In this document: positions 30,053 through 38,190 of the stretch, in pieces | Layout of the letters: every line of letters starts with the position of its first letter | Numbering within the stretch: position 1 is the stretch's first letter | From: Bradyrhizobium sp. AUGA SZCCT0283 | GTDB taxonomy: Bacteria > Pseudomonadota > Alphaproteobacteria > Rhizobiales > Xanthobacteraceae | Direction: 5' to 3' | NCBI RefSeq assembly: GCF_018130385.1 | Contig: NZ_JAFCLU010000028.1 | Location: 22,173-86,172, forward strand | DNA length: 64,000 nucleotides | Translations under genes and position numbers: made by a program | Notes under the pieces: generated by a model | Told to the model about the DNA's origin: nothing | The model's database searches: none | Seen by the model: only the letters and a program-made list of their open reading frames with translations

Positions 30053-30910
30053 TCACACCACCTCGAGCACCAGCTCCATCGTCATCAGCACCGGATTGTC
30101 GCCGCGCATCAGCCGGCCCTCGGCGATGCCGCCGAGATAATCGACCAGCGCGATGTCGAGCTCCGCCTGCAGCGTACCGTCCGCGCCGGGCGCGACGATG
30201 CCGGCCTTGATCGCAAGCTCGGTCGCAAACGGCACAACGGTTCGGCCATCGGTGAAATGCGCGCCGATGGTGGAGCCGACGCCGCCGTGAATCCGCGCGC
30301 GCAGGATTCCGTGCTGCCGGCAGAAGGTCTCCAGCGCCACAGCAAAATCCTGATTCGGCCGCAGCCGCAGTGCGAAGGCGCGGCTGTCGGCCTTCACATC
30401 CGTGCTGGCGCGCGCGACGGGGCCGAACAATTTGAAATTGGTCTCGGGATCGGGCTCGGCCGCGAAGACAGCGCCGTCGATGCCGAACGCTTCCACCGCG
30501 AACGATTCGGCGACGACGCTCTCCTCGGGCAGAATGTGGCCGCCGTGCAGATGTCCGTCGGTCTCGGTCCACAGCCCGTGACAATGGAAGAACGGCGCGC
30601 CGTCACGCTCGCCGAGCGTCATCGCGCCGAGCTTCAGCCGCGCGATGCCGGAGGGGCGAAACGTGTCGCTGTAGAACGCCGCATTGGCGCCGGTTTTCGA
30701 CAGCGCCGGCATCACATAGGCAAAGGGCCCAAGCGCCCCTCCCCGCATGCCCAACACGCCGCCTGAAAAGCCCGCTTCGGCAAAACCGCGGCGCGCGGCC
30801 TCCAGCAGCGGCAGGCCGGCGGCAAGCGTGAATGAAAATGCCCGGCCCCGCGCCTCGACGCATTGGATGCGTTCGGGCGCGGGCGGCCCGGGCTGCGCGA
30901 TGCTGCGCAT
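30053..30910 (-). CDS. DUF296/PPC-domain protein
   Basis: ATG 30910 is preferred; ATGs at 30943 and 30937 are in frame but lie inside a repeat and overlap the upstream gene more. The product is about 285 residues and appears to hold two PPC (DUF296) domains. The first is near residues 20-120 (FSFTLAAGLPLLEAARRGF, then FFHCHGLW), and the second is in the C-terminal half (ALETFCRQHGILRARIHGGVGS). The PPC fold is found with AT-hook DNA-binding proteins in plants and as solo domains in bacteria, where function is unclear. It starts 5 bp after the stop of the acyl-CoA synthetase gene. Confidence 0.75.
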   Translation of the reverse strand: MRSIAQPGPPAPERIQCVEARGRAFSFTLAAGLPLLEAARRGFAEAGFSGGVLGMRGGALGPFAYVMPALSKTGANAAFYSDTFRPSGIARLKLGAMTLGERDGAPFFHCHGLWTETDGHLHGGHILPEESVVAESFAVEAFGIDGAVFAAEPDPETNFKLFGPVARASTDVKADSRAFALRLRPNQDFAVALETFCRQHGILRARIHGGVGSTIGAHFTDGRTVVPFATELAIKAGIVAPGADGTLQAELDIALVDYLGGIAEGRLMRGDNPVLMTMELVLEVV

Positions 30911-30914
30911 CGCC

Positions 30915-32612
30915 TCAGCTACCCGTCTTGGAGACATTGTCATCGGACGCGTTTTCGTCACGCGAATCGGACGCCACTTCGCCCGAAAACGCTTTGGTCT
31001 CAAGCAACCCTCGCGCCTCGAGCTCGTCGCGGACCAGCCGCTTCGGAATCTTGCCGTAGCCGGACTTCGGCAGCGCCTCCCAGAAGAAGAAGCGCTTCGG
31101 CATCTTGTAACGCGGCACCTTCGGCGCCAGGAACGCCGCCAGCTCCGCCTCGCTCACGGCGCTCGCGCCCTCGCGCGCGACGCAGACGGCTACTCCGACC
31201 TCGCCCCAGAACGGGTCGGGCACGCCAAGCACGGCGACCTCGCCGATCGCGGGATGGGTGAGAATCTTCTCCTCGACCTCGCGCGGATAAATGTTGGAGC
31301 CGCCCGAGATGTACATGTCCGAGGCGCGGCCGGTGATGTAGACGAATCCCTCCTCATCCATATGACCGAGATCGCCGGTGCGAAACCAGCCGTCGCGAAA
31401 CGCCTTCGCGTTGGCCTCGGGGTTGTCGTAATAGCCGGCGAATACGGCCGGACCGATCACGCAAATCTCGCCGGTCTCGAAGGGTTTAAGCTCGCGTCCG
31501 TCGTCGCCCTGGATCGAGACCTGCATGCCCGTACGCTCGAAGCCGCAGGTGCCGATGCGGGCCTGCGGGCCGTCCTCGGGATCGTGCAGGCTGGCCGGCA
31601 TGACCGTGATGTTGCCGGTGACCTCACCGAGCCCGAAATACTGCACCAAAACCTTGCCGAGCTTACCCAGCGCGGCCTTCTGGTCCTCGCGGTACATCGG
31701 TGCGCCGGCATAGATCACGAAGCGCAGCGAGGAATGATCGTATTTGTCGACCGCGGGATGCTCGACCATCATCTTCAGGATGGTCGGCACCGTAAAAATG
31801 TTGCTGACGCGATGCGCCTCGATCAGCCGGAACGCTTCGGCGATGTCGAATTTTTCCGAAGGCAGCAGGATGGTCGGCACGCCACGCGCGGCCTGCACGA
31901 GCTGGTGCACGCCGGCGCCATGCGACAGCGGCGCAACCACCAGCGAGGCATCCGTCTCCGTCGTACCCGGCATCAGGTCGGCGAGATGATTTGTCACCAC
32001 AAAGGCCATCTGGCCGTGGGTGAGCACCGCCGCCTTGGAGCGGCCCGTAGTACCCGAGGTAAAGAAGAACCAGCAGGGATCGTCGTAGTCGACCGCGGCA
32101 TTCTCAACCCTGGCGCCGGCCTGCAACGCGATCACCTCGCCCACCGCCTTCTCGCCGAACGTGCCCTCGCCGATCCGCCAGATGAATTCCAGCGCGGGAT
32201 TGGCGGCAGCCTTGGCGTGGTCCGGGAAATCGCCATGGCATAGAAACGCCTTCGCGCCGGAGGCGGTGGCGAGATAGGCGACCTCATCTGGCATCAGGCG
32301 GAAATTGGTCGGCACCCAGACCGCGCCTAATCGAAACGCTGCGAACATCGACCAGAACATCTCGTCGCAATTCTTGGAATGCACCAGGATGCGGTCGCCC
32401 TTGACGACCCCCCGTGCGGCAAGGCCCGCCGCCAGCGCGGAGACGTGGCCGTCGATCTCGCGCCAGGTCCAGGGTCTGTCGCCCCAGATGAAGCCCGTGC
32501 GGTCGCCATGGCGGCGGGCATTCTGGGTCAGCATATGCGCCAGGTTCATCACGCGGCGCGACATCCGCGCCAGGCCGCCGCGCGGGGTGGGAATAGTCAC
32601 GGTTTCAGTCAC
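30915..32612 (-). CDS. Acyl-CoA synthetase (AMP-dependent ligase)
   Basis: The 565-residue enzyme belongs to the acyl-adenylate-forming family. The P-loop motif is FFTSGTTGRSKAAVLTH near residues 174-190. The core motif YFGLGEVTG follows near 325, then the hinge FRTGDLGHMDEEGFVYITGR. The C-terminal lysine is in PKSGYGKIPKRLV. It activates a carboxylic acid, probably a fatty or aromatic acid, as CoA thioester. Residues about 540-556 (KAFSGEVASDSRDENASDD) are encoded by a family E intergenic repeat, so the natural end has been replaced or extended. It probably forms an operon with the downstream PPC-domain gene. Confidence 0.92.
   Translation of the reverse strand: MTETVTIPTPRGGLARMSRRVMNLAHMLTQNARRHGDRTGFIWGDRPWTWREIDGHVSALAAGLAARGVVKGDRILVHSKNCDEMFWSMFAAFRLGAVWVPTNFRLMPDEVAYLATASGAKAFLCHGDFPDHAKAAANPALEFIWRIGEGTFGEKAVGEVIALQAGARVENAAVDYDDPCWFFFTSGTTGRSKAAVLTHGQMAFVVTNHLADLMPGTTETDASLVVAPLSHGAGVHQLVQAARGVPTILLPSEKFDIAEAFRLIEAHRVSNIFTVPTILKMMVEHPAVDKYDHSSLRFVIYAGAPMYREDQKAALGKLGKVLVQYFGLGEVTGNITVMPASLHDPEDGPQARIGTCGFERTGMQVSIQGDDGRELKPFETGEICVIGPAVFAGYYDNPEANAKAFRDGWFRTGDLGHMDEEGFVYITGRASDMYISGGSNIYPREVEEKILTHPAIGEVAVLGVPDPFWGEVGVAVCVAREGASAVSEAELAAFLAPKVPRYKMPKRFFFWEALPKSGYGKIPKRLVRDELEARGLLETKAFSGEVASDSRDENASDDNVSKTGS
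30946..30995. repeat. Family E palindromic repeat inside a coding sequence
   Basis: GACGCGTTTTCGTCACGCGAA through CGAAAACGCTTT matches the intergenic copies at 21783-21834 and 39795-39898, but here it is translated as the C-terminal tail of the acyl-CoA synthetase. Confidence 0.8.
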
Positions 32613-32709
32613 AGGGAATCAACCTACGCTTTGAAAAACAGACATAGAACACCTCATGGCAACGATAGCAGAAAGCCCGGCGCCTGCTCAAATCCGCCGC
32701 GGGCCGGCG

Positions 32710-32838
32710 TCACCGCATGCCCGTCCCCTTGCAACGCTGGCACTTGACCACCCTGTCGCCCTTCTTCAGCAGGCCCTTGCCCTCGCAATTCTTGCATTTC
32801 TGCTTCTTCTTGATGTTGGGGCCTTTTTCATTGGCCAT
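32710..32838 (-). CDS. 42-residue CxxC zinc-knuckle protein
   Basis: ATG 32838 follows CCGGGAGATTTATC. The peptide begins MANEKGPNIKKK and contains two CxxCxGxG units (CKNCEGKG and CQRCKGTG), the zinc-binding pattern of the DnaJ cysteine-rich domain, on a lysine-rich background. It is thus a single zinc module without a J domain. It may bind RNA, DNA or an unfolded partner. It is too short for most gene finders. It is separated from the acyl-CoA synthetase (upstream start 32612, same strand) by about 100 bp. Confidence 0.75.
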   Translation of the reverse strand: MANEKGPNIKKKQKCKNCEGKGLLKKGDRVVKCQRCKGTGMR

Positions 32839-32927
32839 GATAAATCTCCCGGCAGGCGTTGCACGCTCACCATAGCCAGCCCCGCACTCCCGTCCATAAG
32901 CCCGCACAAACGATTTGAGAGATCACC

Positions 32928-33452
32928 ATGGTTACCCGTCGAAAGCTGATATTGTCTGGCGCAGCCGGCCTGCTAGCCGCCACCTTGCCGCGCGCGTCGC
33001 TGGCGGCGCCGGACGATCCCGTGGGCATCGTGACCGCCATTTACACCCGTGCCGCCAAGGGCAAGGGCGATGGTGGCGGCGTGTTTGTGTTCGAGAACAA
33101 GGCGGCAAAGGCAAAGCATCTGTCGAAATCACTGATTGCGCTCTGGGCCAAGGCGGACGCCCGCACGCGAAAGGGCGATGGCGGGCCCGTCGATTTCGAT
33201 CCCGTCACCAATTCGCAGGATCCGGACGTAAAGTCATTCAAGGTGGTCGCAGAGAAGCAGGAGGCCGACAAGGCTGTCATCGCGGTCACGATCGATAGCC
33301 AGCAGGGGCCACCGCCGAAACCGGCCGACCGGACCATCCGCTATGATTTCGTCCCCGAGGCCGGCGGATGGAAGATCGACGAGATCAAGGGTGCCGTCGA
33401 CGGCAAGGCGTGGTCGCTCCGCGCCATGCTCACCGATTTCCTCAAATATTAG
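32928..33452 (+). CDS. Tat-exported DUF3828-like periplasmic protein
   Basis: The 174-residue protein starts MVTRRKLILSGAAGLLAATLP, a twin-arginine signal (TRRKLI) with an Ala-rich h-region and cleavage near ASLAAP. The mature domain (PVGIVTAIYTRAAKGKGDG, then TIRYDFVPEAGGWKIDEI) has the layout of DUF3828, a small secreted fold of unknown function. Export would use the TatABC system encoded at 54310-56008. It is monocistronic; a minus-strand gene converges from 33507. Confidence 0.75.
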   Translation: MVTRRKLILSGAAGLLAATLPRASLAAPDDPVGIVTAIYTRAAKGKGDGGGVFVFENKAAKAKHLSKSLIALWAKADARTRKGDGGPVDFDPVTNSQDPDVKSFKVVAEKQEADKAVIAVTIDSQQGPPPKPADRTIRYDFVPEAGGWKIDEIKGAVDGKAWSLRAMLTDFLKY

Positions 33453-33506
33453 GCCTTGAGCGGTGGCCCTGCCGATCCCGCAAGACCGGCAGGCCACCAT
33501 CGCAAA

Positions 33507-33908
33507 TTACTGCGGATGGTCGGCCAGCTCCTGGTCGCTCAAGCGCCAATCCTGCCAGAGCTGAAGCGCACCCAGCAGGATGACGATTGCACCGAGAGCG
33601 ATATGCCAGGCGCGAAGCAGGTCGTCACCGGCGTAGCCCAGGAAGAAGGGCGAGGCGATCAGCCAGAGGCCGAGCGCGATTTCGCCTACCTCCTCCCAGC
33701 GCTGCAGTGCGACATATTCGAGCTGGGCCAGACCGAAGACCAGCATGCCGACCACGAACGTATTGAGGATCATGGTGCTGCGTTCGGCGTCCATCACCTC
33801 GTGACTGGAGAAAGGAAACCACGGCGATACCACGATCAGCACGCCAATCAGCATGCCGAACCAGTCTTCCCACGTGCGATGCTTGCTGAAGAAACCAAAG
33901 CCCGACAT
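33507..33908 (-). CDS. SPW-repeat membrane protein
   Basis: ATG 33908 follows AGGGGAGGTCTACA. The 133-residue product has four membrane helices arranged as two SPW repeats: VLIVVSPWFPF (residues about 22-32) and LWLIASPFFLG (about 84-94). Each is preceded by a tryptophan-rich amphipathic stretch (RTWEDWFGML and RWEEVGEIAL). SPW proteins are membrane proteins of unknown role in many soil bacteria. No partner gene is adjacent. Confidence 0.85.
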   Translation of the reverse strand: MSGFGFFSKHRTWEDWFGMLIGVLIVVSPWFPFSSHEVMDAERSTMILNTFVVGMLVFGLAQLEYVALQRWEEVGEIALGLWLIASPFFLGYAGDDLLRAWHIALGAIVILLGALQLWQDWRLSDQELADHPQ

Positions 33909-34090
33909 TGTAGACCTCCCCTTGAAAAGAGGCATACGTCGGCGGCCGCGATCACGGCATTTTTCGATATCGAGCCCAAGACCCGGCCGCTTCGGCGGCG
34001 TATGTCATCCGAAAGACGTAGGAACCGCGCAACCCGTTGCAAGGCCCGGCTGCAAAGATCTTGCGAGCGCGAGCGCGGGCGCGCCGCACC

Positions 34091-35035
34091 CTATTGCGCT
34101 GCACCGAGCCGCTGCAGGCTTTCGCTTGCGGTGCGCAGGCCCGGACTGATCTCCAGCGCCTTGCGGAAATCGGCAATCGCGCCCGCCTTGTCGCCGAGCC
34201 GCATCTTGGCCTGGCCACGGTTGTTCCACGAATAGGCGTCGGCCGGATCGTATTGCAGCGCCTTGTCGTAATCGGCCAGACCGCCTCTTGTGTCACCCTG
34301 GAACAATTTGATCATGCCGCGATTGCGCCAGCCGCGGGCGTCCGTCGGCGCCAGCTTGACCACCTCGCCGTAGTCGGCAGCGGCACGGTCGAGCTGCTCG
34401 CTGTCGCGATAGGCATTGCCGCGGTTGATATAGGCCAGAACGTCGGGCTTTAGCTTGATCTCCATGGTGTAATCCGCCACCGCACGGACCATGTCGTGTT
34501 TGCGGTGATAGGCATAGCCGCGATTGCCGTAGGCGATGGCAAGCGCCGGGTTGTGCTTGATGGCGGCGCTGAAATCGGCGATCGCGCGGTCGAGGTCGCC
34601 CTTGTTGAACCAGGCATCGCCGCGGTTGTTGTAGGCCAGCGCGAATGCCGGATCGACGCGGATGGCTTCATCGTAATCGGCCATCGCGCGATCGAGATCG
34701 CGCTTGAAGGCGTAGACGCGGCCGCGGTTGGTGAGTGCGCAGGCTGAAGTCGGATCGAGCCGGATCGACTCGTTGAGGTCGGCGAGCGCCGCATCGTACT
34801 GCCGCTTCTCGGTCAGGCCGTGCCCGCGGAAGCAGTACGCAGCCGCAAGCTTGCTGCCGGTTTCGCTTTTGGCATCGATGACCGCGCTGCACGCGGCCAC
34901 CTTGTCGTCCGGCGGCGTGGTCACGCTGATGCAGGTTTTCCAGCTCTGGTCGGCCTGGGCAGACGCGGCAGGCGGTTGCGCTGATATCACCGCAGTGCCC
35001 AGCAATGCAGCGGTCAAACAGGTCAAAATGCGCAT
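34091..35035 (-). CDS. Secreted TPR-repeat protein
   Basis: ATG 35035 is favoured over the TTG nine bases earlier because GGGGAT is better spaced. The 314-residue product has a signal peptide (MRILTCLTAALLGTAVISAQ) and about seven tetratricopeptide repeats. Examples are ADLNESIRLDPTSACALTNRG and AIADFSAAIKHNPALAIAYGNRG, each 34 residues apart. It is expected to be a periplasmic scaffold. A cysteine pair (WKTCISV, KVAACSA) near the N-terminus could form a disulfide. It is divergent from a small acetyltransferase gene. Confidence 0.88.
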   Translation of the reverse strand: MRILTCLTAALLGTAVISAQPPAASAQADQSWKTCISVTTPPDDKVAACSAVIDAKSETGSKLAAAYCFRGHGLTEKRQYDAALADLNESIRLDPTSACALTNRGRVYAFKRDLDRAMADYDEAIRVDPAFALAYNNRGDAWFNKGDLDRAIADFSAAIKHNPALAIAYGNRGYAYHRKHDMVRAVADYTMEIKLKPDVLAYINRGNAYRDSEQLDRAAADYGEVVKLAPTDARGWRNRGMIKLFQGDTRGGLADYDKALQYDPADAYSWNNRGQAKMRLGDKAGAIADFRKALEISPGLRTASESLQRLGAAQ

Positions 35036-35135
35036 ATCAGCCAATCCCCGGCGAGCCAGTTCCTCCTTCGTCGCTGGTTTGCATCGGCGGGTTCATGCCC
35101 CTAAATGAAACGGTGAATCATCTGGGAATCGCCGC

Positions 35136-35408
35136 ATGGCCGCTGTCCGCGACAACAAGGCTCAAAACCGCTTCGAACTCGACGTCGACGGCGCTATGGC
35201 ATTTGCGAACTATCGCGTCACGCCCTCGGCGGTCATCATCACCCATACCGAAACGCCCCGCGCGCTGCGTGGCCGTGGCATTGCTTCCGAACTGGTCAGG
35301 GGCGCGCTGGAGTTGATCCGCGCCGACGGACGCAAGGTCATCGCCGGCTGCGGTTTTGTCGTGGATTATCTGCGCCGAAATCCGCAGTTTGCCGATCTGA
35401 CGGGGTGA
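35136..35408 (+). CDS. YjdJ-type GNAT-like N-acetyltransferase
   Basis: This 90-residue GNAT domain is of the minimal YjdJ class. The acetyl-CoA pyrophosphate loop is ALRGRGIASELVRGALE (residues about 43-59), and the ending GCGFVVDYLRRNPQFADL is the usual C-terminal family signature. These tiny acetyltransferases have no known substrate. It is monocistronic, with CTGGGAATCGCCGC before ATG. Confidence 0.88.
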   Translation: MAAVRDNKAQNRFELDVDGAMAFANYRVTPSAVIITHTETPRALRGRGIASELVRGALELIRADGRKVIAGCGFVVDYLRRNPQFADLTG

Positions 35409-35451
35409 GCCGGCCCCCGCCATCGCGAGGGCAATCACGATGGGCGGCCCG

Positions 35452-36243
35452 TCAAACGATCCGGATCGACATATCCGGCAGGCCCTCGAGCTTGCACAGG
35501 AGCACGTCACCCTTCACGACCGGGCCAACATTTTCCGGCGTGCCTGAATAGATGATGTCGCCGGCCTTGAGTTCAAAGGCTTCCGAAAGCTTGGAGATCT
35601 GCTCCGCCACGCTCCAGATCATGTTGCGCAGATCAGAGTTCTGCTTGGTCGTGCCATTCACCGCGAGCGAGATCGCGCCCTTGGTGAAGTGTCCAGTCTT
35701 GGCCGCGGGGTGAATCGGCCCGAGCACGGCGGAGCGGTCAAAGCTCTTGCCGATTTCCCATGGCTTCTTCTCGTCGCCCATCGCGCGCTGCAGATCGCGC
35801 CGGGTCATGTCGAGGCCGAGCGCATAGCCGTAGACGTGGTCGAGCGCCTGCTCCGGCGAGATATTGGTACCGCCCGATTTCAGCGCCGCCACCAGTTCGA
35901 CCTCGTAGTGATAGTTCTTGGTGAGCGAGGGATAAGGATGATCGCCGACTGCGCCGATAGCGACATTCTGGATCGCGTCGGTCGGCTTCTGAAAGAAGAA
36001 CGGCGGCTCGCGATTGGGGTCCGAACCCATTTCGCGCGCATGCGCGGCATAGTTCCGTCCGATGCAATAGATCCGCCGCACCGGAAACACGTCGGTCTCA
36101 CCCACAATCGGGATGGTCGTCGTGCCAACCGGAAAAATCGATTTCGGGCCGGCCTGCGCTGCGGCCGCGCCGCCTTGCACGGCCGTGCCGGCCAGCACCA
36201 GCGCGCCCGTTGCCAGGATGGTCCTGCGATCGACGTTGCTCAT
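35452..36243 (-). CDS. Tat-exported fumarylacetoacetate-hydrolase-family protein
   Basis: ATG 36243 follows GGAGGAGGCCA; the frame upstream adds a lysine/arginine-rich tail that would spoil the signal. The 263-residue protein opens MSNVDRRTILATGALVLAG, a twin-arginine-like signal with an Ala-rich cleavage site. The catalytic domain follows: RRIYCIGRNYAAHAREMG, then NYHYEVELVAALKSGG with the metal-binding glutamates, GYALGLDMTRRDLQ with the aspartate, and IIYSGTPENVGPV. Family members cleave acyl-pyruvates or decarboxylate oxaloacetate. Periplasmic export of this family is unusual. Confidence 0.85.
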   Translation of the reverse strand: MSNVDRRTILATGALVLAGTAVQGGAAAAQAGPKSIFPVGTTTIPIVGETDVFPVRRIYCIGRNYAAHAREMGSDPNREPPFFFQKPTDAIQNVAIGAVGDHPYPSLTKNYHYEVELVAALKSGGTNISPEQALDHVYGYALGLDMTRRDLQRAMGDEKKPWEIGKSFDRSAVLGPIHPAAKTGHFTKGAISLAVNGTTKQNSDLRNMIWSVAEQISKLSEAFELKAGDIIYSGTPENVGPVVKGDVLLCKLEGLPDMSIRIV

Positions 36244-36288
36244 TGGCCTCCTCCTTGTCTTGCGAGTCTTCTTGTCCTCCCGCATCTA

Positions 36289-36315
36289 CAGCGTTTTCGT
36301 CGCGAAGTGGATACT
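36289..36315. repeat. Partial family E repeat
   Basis: AGCGTTTTCGTCGCGAAGTGGATAC is one half of the family E element. It lies upstream of the hydrolase gene. Confidence 0.55.
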
Positions 36316-36343
36316 TTGCGCGTTGTTGCATTGCAATCGCACC

Positions 36344-36378
36344 AAAGAAAGAAGGCCCGCGTGACTGCGGGCCTTCGC
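36344..36378 (-). terminator. Rho-independent terminator of the DUF3597 gene
   Basis: Read on the minus strand, AAGGCCCGC and GCGGGCCTT flank a six-base loop and are followed by CTTTCTTT, 23 bp after the stop of the DUF3597 gene. Confidence 0.8.
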
Positions 36379-36400
36379 ATGCGTGAACCGGACGAAAGCG

Positions 36401-36778
36401 TCAGTGCTTGATATCAGGCGGCAGCTTGCCGCCATTGGCGGCCAGCTTGGTCATGACCTGCTTGTGCAGCCAGATATTCATGCTGGCGGAATCGTTGCTG
36501 TCGCCGGTATAGCCGAGCTCCTTCGCGAGTTCCTTGCGCGCGCCGAAGCTGGAATCGATGTCGAGCGCCTTCATCAAGTCGACGATCGAGGTCCGCCACT
36601 CCAGCTTCTCGCCCTTGGCCTTCACCGCTTGGTCGAGGATGGGCGCGACGTCGACGGTTGCGGCCGGTGCAGCAGCCCCACCGGACGACCCGGCGCCTGC
36701 GGCCGCGCCGCCGCCGGCGGGCGCGGCGTCTGCTTTGGTGCCGAAAATCGCGCTCATGATTTTTCCGAAAATGCTCAT
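36401..36778 (-). CDS. DUF3597 protein
   Basis: ATG 36778 follows TTGGGAGCGAACG. The 125-residue protein begins MSIFGKIMSAIFG, an amphipathic helix, and then has a low-complexity Gly/Ala linker (residues about 18-42). The DUF3597 domain follows, from VDVAPILDQAVKAKG to MNIWLHKQVM and KLAANGGKLP. The family is widespread in proteobacteria with unknown function. It is monocistronic with its own terminator. Confidence 0.88.
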   Translation of the reverse strand: MSIFGKIMSAIFGTKADAAPAGGGAAAGAGSSGGAAAPAATVDVAPILDQAVKAKGEKLEWRTSIVDLMKALDIDSSFGARKELAKELGYTGDSNDSASMNIWLHKQVMTKLAANGGKLPPDIKH

Positions 36779-37069
36779 CGTTCGCTCCCAATGACTTGAA
36801 GGGGGGTGAGTCTCTGGCGGCACTGTCTGACCGGCAGCACCACGCCGGGATCGCCGGCAAGTCTAGCCAGCCGGATGAAGCTTGCCAATGAAACATTCAC
36901 CGAAGCGTGAGTGCGTTTGTCGCTGTTTGGGAGTACGCTGCCCGCTCAGTTCGCGGCATGGCCAATTCCCCATCCCGTCTTCGCGTCTGGCCTGGTCGTG
37001 ATCGTTTTATGAACGGCGCATTGGCGTCTTTCGATTGGCGCACATGCGACCGCGAGGGAGACAGCGACC
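36779..37069. other. Divergent intergenic region, DUF3597 and DUF2189 genes
   Basis: About 290 bp without a gene, terminator or clear operator; it must carry both divergent promoters. Confidence 0.4.
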
Positions 37070-37981
37070 ATGGCCACCTACCACGGCAATGTCACATCAA
37101 TGGCGCCGAGCGGACCAGAGACCGCCGCCGCGCCTGTTATCCGAACCATCGGCCTACCGGAACTCCATCGGGCCTTGCAGCGCGGCTGGGAAGATTTCAA
37201 AGCCGTACCAAGCCACGCCATCATCCTGTGCATCATCTATCCCGTGCTCGGACTGATGCTGGCGCGCGCCGTGCACGGCTATTCGGTGCTGCCGCTGCTG
37301 TTTCCGCTCGCCGCCGGCTTTGCCCTGCTCGGCCCGTTTGCTGCGCTCGGCCTCTACGAAATGAGCCGCCGTCGCGAACGCGGCGAACAGGCAACCGCCT
37401 GGGACGCGCTCGAGGTGGTACGCTCGCCATCGTTCGCCGCGATGCTTGGGTTAGGTGTGCTGTTGCTCGCGCTGTTCGTGACATGGGTGGCTACCGCGCA
37501 GGCGATCTATATCGCCGCGTTCGGCTATGCCGGCGCGACCGGCGTTTCCGATTTCGCCGAACGCGTGCTGACGACGTCGCAAGGTTGGTGGCTGATCGTG
37601 GTTGGCTGCGGTGTCGGCTTCCTGTTTGCCCTCATCGCGCTGTGCATCAGCGTGGTGTCGTTCCCGTTGATGCTCGACCGTCACGCCGGCGCCGGCGATG
37701 CGATGGTGACCTCGCTGCGCGCGGTTGCACGAAATCCCGTGCCGATGGCGGCCTGGGGATTGATCGTCGCGGTGCTGCTGGTTGCAGGATCGTTGCCGGC
37801 CTTCCTTGGCCTCGCCGTTGTCATTCCCCTGCTCGGGCACGCCACGTGGCATCTCTATCGGGAGACAATCGAGCCGGAACTCAATCCGCAGCCGCTTCCG
37901 CCCCGCGCGCACCGCGAACGCAAGCCTGCTGCCGATTTCCCGGCCAATCTGTTCCCCTGGCGGCGCAAGGATAGCGCATAA
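37070..37981 (+). CDS. DUF2189 integral membrane protein
   Basis: The 303-residue protein has about six membrane helices. They follow a polar N-terminus containing the DUF2189 signature LHRALQRGWEDFKAVPSHAI (residues about 33-52) and the short FGPFAALGLYEMSRRRERGE-like loop. The charged C-terminus (PRAHRERKPAADFP) is cytoplasmic. The family is described from Rhizobiales and Rhodobacterales but its function is unknown; some members sit near cytochrome oxidase genes, which is not the case here. It is followed after 209 bp by a lytic transglycosylase gene. Confidence 0.85.
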   Translation: MATYHGNVTSMAPSGPETAAAPVIRTIGLPELHRALQRGWEDFKAVPSHAIILCIIYPVLGLMLARAVHGYSVLPLLFPLAAGFALLGPFAALGLYEMSRRRERGEQATAWDALEVVRSPSFAAMLGLGVLLLALFVTWVATAQAIYIAAFGYAGATGVSDFAERVLTTSQGWWLIVVGCGVGFLFALIALCISVVSFPLMLDRHAGAGDAMVTSLRAVARNPVPMAAWGLIVAVLLVAGSLPAFLGLAVVIPLLGHATWHLYRETIEPELNPQPLPPRAHRERKPAADFPANLFPWRRKDSA

Positions 37982-38190
37982 GCTTGCACGGAACCCGATC
38001 GATCACACCGCTGGTCGAACCGACCGGCGGTGTCGTCGTTCACTGCGCACTAACGATGAATTGAGCATCTTCAACGGAAAGGCATTGAAGGCTACGACAT
38101 CAGCCTTGTTTTGGCCGATCTTGCTTCGAACATTCGGCGTGGCTTGGACACTAACGTCGATGACGCATCGATCGTGGAGCGAACGGCACG

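Noticed and set aside
36326..36336. TTGCATTGCAA palindrome upstream of the hydrolase gene
   Set aside because: It is short and common; I could not connect it firmly to a regulator.
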